DNA from: Spirochaetaceae bacterium
Lineage (GTDB): Bacteria; Spirochaetota; Spirochaetia; Treponematales; Breznakiellaceae
Length of the DNA: 10,497 nucleotides
Reading direction: 5' to 3'
Assembly (NCBI GenBank): GCA_031265635.1
Contig: JAISCK010000123.1
Coordinates: forward strand, 1-10,497
Shown here: piece by piece, positions 6,896 to 10,497 of the stretch
Layout: each line of letters starts with the position of its first letter
How positions within the stretch are numbered: the stretch's first letter is position 1
Program-made: the position numbers and the translations under genes
Notes under the pieces: model-generated
Database searches by the model: none
What the model was told of the DNA's origin: nothing
The model's input: only the letters and a program-made list of their open reading frames with translations

Positions 6896-7510
6896 ATGAT
6901 CCGTTTCCAAAACAGAACCCCGCTGCTCTTGCTTTCATTCGGCGCGCTGCTCTTTGCTTCCTGCGCCGGTCTTGGCGCGGCGAAGGTCCCCGAAAATCCG
7001 CCTGAAAGACCCCCCGCGCCTGAACTCCTTCTGGGCAAGGGCAGGGTAGGCGCTGAACAGCTTGCCGGTTTTCTCCTCAAAAACAACGCCTCGGCTGAAG
7101 CGGGCTTTGTCAGAAACCTCGCGGTCCTTTATATTGAAGAGTGTGAGGCCGAAGGGGTGAACCACGATGTGGCCTTCAGCCAGATGTGCCATGAGACCGG
7201 CTTTCTCCGCTACGGGGGGCTTGTAACTCCCGGCATGAACAACTTCTGCGGCCTCGGCGCCATAGGGCCGGAACAGCCCGGCGAGCGTTTTCCCAGCGCC
7301 CGCATAGGGGTCAGGGCCCATGTCCAGCACCTCAAGGGCTATGCCACGGACGCTCCCCTCAGAAGGGAACTGGTTGACCCCCGCTACCGCTGGATCAAGT
7401 ACGGTTCGGCTCCCGCCATTCATGACCTTACCGGACGCTGGGCCAGTGACCGGGAATACGGCAATAAACTTACCTCCATGGTAGAACGGCTTTACAGCTA
7501 CGCGCTTTAA
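6896..7510 (+). CDS. Glucosaminidase-domain lipoprotein (peptidoglycan hydrolase-like)
   Basis: The protein has 204 residues from the ATG at 6896. The N-terminus MIRFQNR plus a leucine-rich stretch ends in LFASC (Cys23), a lipobox of the relaxed spirochete type. A Pro-rich linker (about 32-42) leads to a GH73-like N-acetylglucosaminidase domain: the CHETGFL motif with likely catalytic Glu100, then NNFCGLGAIG (115-124), RFPS and GVRAHVQHL (138-146). Such enzymes cut N-acetylglucosamine bonds in peptidoglycan; I infer action in the periplasm at the outer or inner membrane. An upstream ATG at 6866 would add ten mostly polar, acidic residues, which is less like a signal peptide. Neither start has a good ribosome site, so the start is uncertain. 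A terminator follows directly at 7512. Confidence 0.86.
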   Translation: MIRFQNRTPLLLLSFGALLFASCAGLGAAKVPENPPERPPAPELLLGKGRVGAEQLAGFLLKNNASAEAGFVRNLAVLYIEECEAEGVNHDVAFSQMCHETGFLRYGGLVTPGMNNFCGLGAIGPEQPGERFPSARIGVRAHVQHLKGYATDAPLRRELVDPRYRWIKYGSAPAIHDLTGRWASDREYGNKLTSMVERLYSYAL

Positions 7511-7511
7511 G

Positions 7512-7544
7512 TGTGCCGCGATACGGCGTACTGTTTGCGGCACA
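7512..7544 (+). terminator. Intrinsic-like terminator after the glucosaminidase gene
   Basis: Perfect 8-bp arms TGTGCCGC (7512-7519) and GCGGCACA (7537-7544) start one base after the stop codon. A T-rich stretch (7551-7571) follows about 6 nt later. The 17-nt loop and the delayed T run make it moderately rather than strongly convincing. Confidence 0.55.
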
Positions 7545-7568
7545 GCAATTGCTTTGTTTGAACTTTTC

Positions 7569-7598
7569 TTGTAAATAACTTTTCACCATCGATATAGT
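7569..7598 (+). promoter_or_regulatory. Candidate promoter of the small barrel-like protein gene
   Basis: TTGTAA (7569-7574) is followed after 18 nt by TATAGT (7593-7598). The expected transcription start falls at about 7605, which is the A of an ATG that is itself in frame with the gene at 7617. Confidence 0.45.
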
Positions 7599-7616
7599 TG
7601 AGACATGGAGGTCGTT

Positions 7617-8126
7617 ATGAAGAAAATAACGATGGTTGTTGTTATCGGGTTATGCGTGGGCCTTGCGGGTGTCTTCGCGGATCATCCCGGCGGAGCCGGA
7701 ATCGGCATACTTTTCCGGTCAGGTTATGACATGGAAGCCAAAGGAAGCGATGGCTTTGATATAGGTCTTTCCCTGAAACTTTCAAGCGTCCCAATATTCT
7801 GGGGCTTTGTCCTCAATGTCCACGATGACGTGTTCGGCGCCGGGGCTACAGGCGATTACTACCTCATTGACAGCAGCCTGGTCAGCGGCAGCGGATTCGA
7901 TCTGGGCTGGCATCTGGGGCTGGGCGGGTACGGCGCCATGAGGTTCGATGATGATATGTACCTCGCCGCGGGCGGACGCCTGCCTGTAGGGCTGTCTTTC
8001 CTGTTTGCCAAACACTTTGAAGCATTTCTCGGTGTTGCCTATAACCTGGGAATCAGGGTACTGCCCGAAGTGGATTTCCCCTCGCATTTCTTTAACGGAG
8101 AACTGGGGTTCCGGGTCTGGCTCTGA
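7617..8126 (+). CDS. Small exported protein, predicted outer-membrane beta-barrel
   Basis: The protein has 169 residues. It starts with a typical signal peptide (MKKITMVVVIGLCVGLAGVFA, with cleavage expected after residue 21). The mature part is rich in Gly and aromatic residues with alternating strand-like segments. It ends in LGFRVWL, with an aromatic residue next to the C-terminus as in many outer-membrane barrels. GGRLPVGLSFLF and the overall size recall the small spirochete family DUF3996 (BAPKO_0422-like); this match is by eye and tentative. I chose the ATG at 7617 because GGAGG lies 5 nt upstream. A second in-frame ATG at 7605 would add four residues before the lysines and coincides with the predicted transcription start. 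The gene appears monocistronic, between a terminator and a convergent gene whose stop lies 17 nt away. Confidence 0.78.
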   Translation: MKKITMVVVIGLCVGLAGVFADHPGGAGIGILFRSGYDMEAKGSDGFDIGLSLKLSSVPIFWGFVLNVHDDVFGAGATGDYYLIDSSLVSGSGFDLGWHLGLGGYGAMRFDDDMYLAAGGRLPVGLSFLFAKHFEAFLGVAYNLGIRVLPEVDFPSHFFNGELGFRVWL

Positions 8127-8142
8127 GGCCCCCAGCGTAACG

Positions 8143-8727
8143 CTAACGCAGAAGCCGTACCTTGCTTAAAAAAAGCAAGGGATCGGCTTCACCCAGTGCC
8201 CTGATGCGGCGGTACTCATCGGGCGTTTCGGTATCGGAGCCTGAAAGTATAAGGCCGTCTCTCTGCCGCAGATACCACAGATAATGCTTACCGGTGATGC
8301 GTATCCTTTCCCTGGCGCTCCACCGCTCGATAGTGCGTTCCAGAAAATCAGCCAGCAGTATATGGTTTTCTTCGCCTGTCAGAAAAAAAATCTGATCCTT
8401 CCCGGTAAAAAGAACTACCCGCTTGAAGCCTTCGGCAAGGGATGTATCATTGCGGAATCCGTCAAACAGGAGCTTCTGCCCGCCCAGCCTCAGGTCGTAC
8501 CCCGCCCGGCGGAGATGACGGCGAAGTTCAACAAGCTCGGCCCGTACCTTGTCGGGATGAATTCCCCCTCCGGATATTTCATGCCGCCACTGCCGTAACT
8601 GTTCCTCATACTGGTCCGCGAGGGCGGTATGCTCAAGATACGCGCCGGTATCGGAGAGGAGTTTCCATACGCCCGCAAACCTGTCCGATAAAAGATCGAC
8701 AAGCCGGGTTGTTCCGTGTTTTGCCAT
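8143..8727 (-). CDS. Hypothetical soluble protein
   Basis: The protein has 194 residues and no family I recognise. It has no signal peptide or membrane segment and is rich in Arg and Leu. Residues about 35-95 look helical, with many charged residues (QYEEQLRQWRHE, VRAELVELRRHLRR). A more strand-like middle follows (KRVVLFTGKDQIFFLTGEENHILL), then a further helix and ITGKHYLWYLRQRDGLIL. I chose the ATG at 8727, with AGGGG 9 nt upstream; a TTG at 8793 would extend it by 22 residues but lies inside the divergent promoter and palindrome region. The last codons contain a run of seven T and form the core of a long inverted repeat. The gene is divergent from the metallophosphoesterase gene and convergent with the barrel gene. 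Its reading frame is long, with a good ribosome site, so I believe it is real. Confidence 0.75.
   Translation of the reverse strand: MAKHGTTRLVDLLSDRFAGVWKLLSDTGAYLEHTALADQYEEQLRQWRHEISGGGIHPDKVRAELVELRRHLRRAGYDLRLGGQKLLFDGFRNDTSLAEGFKRVVLFTGKDQIFFLTGEENHILLADFLERTIERWSARERIRITGKHYLWYLRQRDGLILSGSDTETPDEYRRIRALGEADPLLFLSKVRLLR
8151..8190. terminator. 40-bp inverted repeat at the convergent gene ends
   Basis: Outer arms GAAGCCG (8151-8157) and CGGCTTC (8184-8190) and inner arms CCTTGCTT (8160-8167) and AAGCAAGG (8173-8180) are all perfectly complementary. They are separated by a small 2x3 internal loop and close on a 5-nt A loop, giving 15 pairs. The repeat starts 24 nt after the plus-strand barrel gene's stop and overlaps the last 16 codons of the minus-strand gene. 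It has no following U tract on either strand, so a role as 3'-end barrier for the plus-strand transcript is plausible but not proven. Confidence 0.4.
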
Positions 8728-8788
8728 TACCCAAAACCCCTCCGCCGCAGGGCCTGTACGAAAACTTAAGGGCTTACCGGGCCTATGC

Positions 8789-8809
8789 TTCAAAATTTGA
8801 CATTTTGAA
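8789..8809. promoter_or_regulatory. Perfect palindrome over the -35 box (operator-like)
   Basis: Arms TTCAAAAT (8789-8796) and ATTTTGAA (8802-8809) are perfect reverse complements around a 5-nt centre (TTGAC). The -35 hexamer at 8797-8802 lies at the centre. The geometry fits a site for a dimeric repressor. No regulator gene adjoins it in the window. It also lies 62 nt upstream of the divergent minus-strand gene and could affect both. Confidence 0.45.
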
Positions 8810-8825
8810 ACAGCCTCATTATAGT
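8797..8825 (+). promoter_or_regulatory. Strong sigma-70-like promoter of the metallophosphoesterase gene
   Basis: TTGACA (8797-8802, full consensus) is followed after exactly 17 nt by TATAGT (8820-8825). The expected start near 8832 gives a leader of about 15 nt before the ATG at 8847. Confidence 0.8.
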
Positions 8826-8846
8826 ATAGGATACTACAGCGGAAAA

Positions 8847-9605
8847 ATGCGAGTCCTGGTTATCTCCGACATACACGCGAATCTGGCGGCTTTTCGGGCG
8901 GTTTTGAAAAAGGCGCGAGGAGAATATGACGAAATTTTCTGCCTCGGGGATCTTGTCGGCTACGGGTCCCGTCCCAATGAATGTGTGGAACTGGCCACCC
9001 AAAGCTGCTCCCTGGTCCTCGCGGGCAATCATGACCTCGCCGCCGGAGGGGTCCTTGGTTACGATGATTTTTCGGAACGCGCCAAAAAGTCGGCGCGGTG
9101 GACCAGCGCCCGCATCAGTCCGCAAAACAGGGACTATCTTGCCGGGCTTCTTCCCCGGAAAAACCGGGGGGATATGGTTTTTTCCCACGGCGGCCCCGAA
9201 AGCCCCGTATGGAGCTATATTCTTTCCGAAGATGACGCGGAGTATTCCTTTCAGCGTGAGGCGTTCAGGGTCTGCCTCTTCGGCCATACCCATATACCGT
9301 CGGTTTTTGTAAAAACCGGGGGAAACAAAAAAGACGCCGGGAAGCGTCCGCCTTCCTGCCAGGCGGTCTACGGTCTCCCCGAACTTTCCATAGATACCAA
9401 TGAAACCGGGCTGAGAATCATGCTTAACCCCGGCAGTGTGGGTTTTCCCCGGGATGCCGCCGACGGGCATACCTCGGCCCGGCTTGACCGCGCGGCGGCC
9501 CGGTACGCCCTTTTCGACCTCAAGACCGGAGTCTGGGTTTTTAAGCGCGTTGAATACAACCTGAAAGCCGGATCTGAGGAAATGGCCAGGGAAGGACTCT
9601 GGTAA
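8847..9605 (+). CDS. Metallophosphoesterase (calcineurin-like, YfcE-type)
   Basis: The protein has 252 residues and no signal peptide, so it is probably cytoplasmic. All metal-site motifs are present in order: SDIHAN (Asp8, His10), GDLVGYG (Asp35), GNHD (Asn61, His62), SHGG (His114) and GHTHIP (His147, His149). NPGSVGFPRD comes later, as in the YfcE-like group of small phosphodiesterases. The natural substrate cannot be read from the sequence; YfcE-like enzymes act on phosphodiesters in vitro. Between GHTH and NPGS there is a Lys- and Gly-rich stretch (about 155-170) that looks like a loop insertion. The ATG at 8847 has only GCGGA as a weak ribosome site but lies 15 nt after the predicted transcription start. 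The PilZ gene follows after 71 nt with its own promoter. Confidence 0.92.
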   Translation: MRVLVISDIHANLAAFRAVLKKARGEYDEIFCLGDLVGYGSRPNECVELATQSCSLVLAGNHDLAAGGVLGYDDFSERAKKSARWTSARISPQNRDYLAGLLPRKNRGDMVFSHGGPESPVWSYILSEDDAEYSFQREAFRVCLFGHTHIPSVFVKTGGNKKDAGKRPPSCQAVYGLPELSIDTNETGLRIMLNPGSVGFPRDAADGHTSARLDRAAARYALFDLKTGVWVFKRVEYNLKAGSEEMAREGLW

Positions 9606-9641
9606 GGCCCGCGAAAAACACCCCGAAAAAGCCGCGTCGAA

Positions 9642-9670
9642 TTGACCTTTACCTCCAATACATCTATAGT
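9642..9670 (+). promoter_or_regulatory. Promoter of the PilZ gene, predicted leaderless start
   Basis: TTGACC (9642-9647, five of six consensus bases) and TATAGT (9665-9670) are separated by exactly 17 nt. With the usual 6-nt gap after the -10 box the first transcribed base is 9677, the A of the ATG start codon. No Shine-Dalgarno sequence precedes that ATG. Confidence 0.7.
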
Positions 9671-9676
9671 CATGTT

Positions 9677-10497
9677 ATGGGGATATTAACCAGCCAGAAA
9701 ATCAACGCCTATTATGAACGTTATAAAAATATAGAAGTTACATACAGCAAAGAGATAATTCAGGTAACAAATCTTATCACCCAGCAGGTAGTGCTCAAGT
9801 GCGTGGGAGATTTCTGGCCCTGCGTTATTTATTCTTCATCGTTTACCGGCGCGAAAATTGTGGTTAATATCAACTCCGGCCTGCCCCAGAAACTACAGCA
9901 GTCCAACAACCTTGTAAGCCTCCGTTTCTGCTTCAAGAGCAGCGAATCCAATACGCCGGTGGCCTTTTTTGTTTCGGCAAAGGCCGCGGGGTATACCCCC
10001 TATTCCGGTTCCAAGGACATGGCCATATTCCAGATACAGTTTTTGCAGCGTCCCCCCGATGACCTTATCGAAATCATGGGGCGGCTTCTGGATGCCAATA
10101 TCAATTCGGCAAAACGAAAAGATGAACGCATACTCCTTACCGTGGAATCAATCAGAAAGCTCAAACTGCTTTCCAAGGACAGCGCGGTTTTTATCCAGGG
10201 CATTCCCCGGCGCTGCATATTGAGGGATATTTCCTTTTCCGGCGCGAAAATCATCATGCTGGGAATTTCCAAATTCCTGGTAAACAAGGAAGCGGCCCTG
10301 AGGGTTGATTTTGACGACCCGAGAGAATCTTTTCTGCTCAGGGGAAAATTTATCCGCGCCGAAGAAGTGGAAGGCCGCAAGGAACTTATTGCCCTTGCCA
10401 TGCAGTTGGACGACACCCTGGTGCCCATGGGCTATAAAATAAGGATAAATGACTACCTCGGCCAGATCAGGATCGAACCCGGCCCGCGCCGTTCCGC
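9677..10497 (+). CDS. PilZ domain c-di-GMP-binding protein (3' end beyond window)
   Basis: The open frame gives 273 residues and runs out of the window without a stop. The N-terminal half (about 10-140) has the look of a YcgR-type N-terminal domain, a strand-rich module before PilZ. The PilZ domain begins at about 145 with RKDER (RxxxR, Arg147 and Arg151) and continues with DISFSG (D-x-S-x-x-G, 184-189), the two halves of the c-di-GMP signature. It is therefore likely to bind c-di-GMP and transmit it to motility or envelope targets; spirochete relatives such as PlzA do this. In-frame sequence back to the TGA at 9575 has no ATG, GTG or TTG, so the ATG at 9677 is the first possible start. It has no ribosome site and coincides with the predicted transcription start. 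Confidence 0.92.
   Translation, partial: MGILTSQKINAYYERYKNIEVTYSKEIIQVTNLITQQVVLKCVGDFWPCVIYSSSFTGAKIVVNINSGLPQKLQQSNNLVSLRFCFKSSESNTPVAFFVSAKAAGYTPYSGSKDMAIFQIQFLQRPPDDLIEIMGRLLDANINSAKRKDERILLTVESIRKLKLLSKDSAVFIQGIPRRCILRDISFSGAKIIMLGISKFLVNKEAALRVDFDDPRESFLLRGKFIRAEEVEGRKELIALAMQLDDTLVPMGYKIRINDYLGQIRIEPGPRRS

Noticed and set aside
6935..7543. Long open frame antisense to the glucosaminidase gene
   Set aside because: G+C-rich coding DNA often leaves the opposite strand open. The protein has no domain pattern, while the plus-strand frame has clear motifs.
8790..9470. 226-codon open frame antisense to the metallophosphoesterase gene
   Set aside because: The sense strand has all metallophosphoesterase motifs and a consensus promoter; the antisense product shows no recognisable feature.

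Overview
The window looks like chromosomal DNA of a spirochete, most likely a Treponema-type organism; this is inference from gene content. The pointers are a YcgR-like PilZ protein, a K+-dependent membrane pyrophosphatase, lipoproteins with relaxed lipoboxes, a PEGA-repeat envelope protein and a coiled-coil/PD-(D/E)XK protein. The DNA is mostly G+C-rich with dense coding. One A+T-rich gene at the left edge stands out (20 of 60 bases are G/C in 301-360). I see no rRNA, tRNA, CRISPR array, transposase or phage gene.

Layout. Positions 3-6807 form a minus-strand block. Read in transcription order it holds radC (6807-6031), a coiled-coil nuclease-like protein (5954-5328), an e(P4)-type acid phosphatase lipoprotein (5227-4442), a PEGA/FlgD-like/barrel envelope protein (4426-2879), the membrane pyrophosphatase hppA (2769-655) and a small A+T-rich membrane protein with a PH-like domain (557-57). 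Divergent from radC on the plus strand are a glucosaminidase-type lipoprotein (6896-7510), a terminator, and a small outer-membrane-barrel-like protein (7617-8126). That gene converges on an unrecognised minus-strand gene (8727-8143), and a long inverted repeat lies over the junction. Divergent from the unknown gene are a metallophosphoesterase (8847-9605) and a PilZ protein (from 9677, cut by the window end).

How the genes fit together. Several products are envelope or periplasmic: the phosphatase lipoprotein, the PEGA protein, the glucosaminidase lipoprotein and the small barrel. The phosphatase and PEGA genes are 15 nt apart and probably co-transcribed from a good sigma-70-like promoter at 5246-5274. 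hppA couples pyrophosphate hydrolysis to cation export. The PilZ protein carries both halves of the c-di-GMP-binding signature.

The most interesting signals are non-coding. A near-consensus promoter places the predicted +1 on the A of the PilZ start codon, which suggests a leaderless mRNA. A perfect palindrome covers the -35 box of the metallophosphoesterase promoter. Two in-frame starts for hppA each have an AGGAGG, and the upstream one sits in a hairpin. A 40-bp inverted repeat at the convergent gene ends contains an in-frame U UUU UUA heptamer. I did not find a clear, wholly new multi-gene system; most genes belong to known families.
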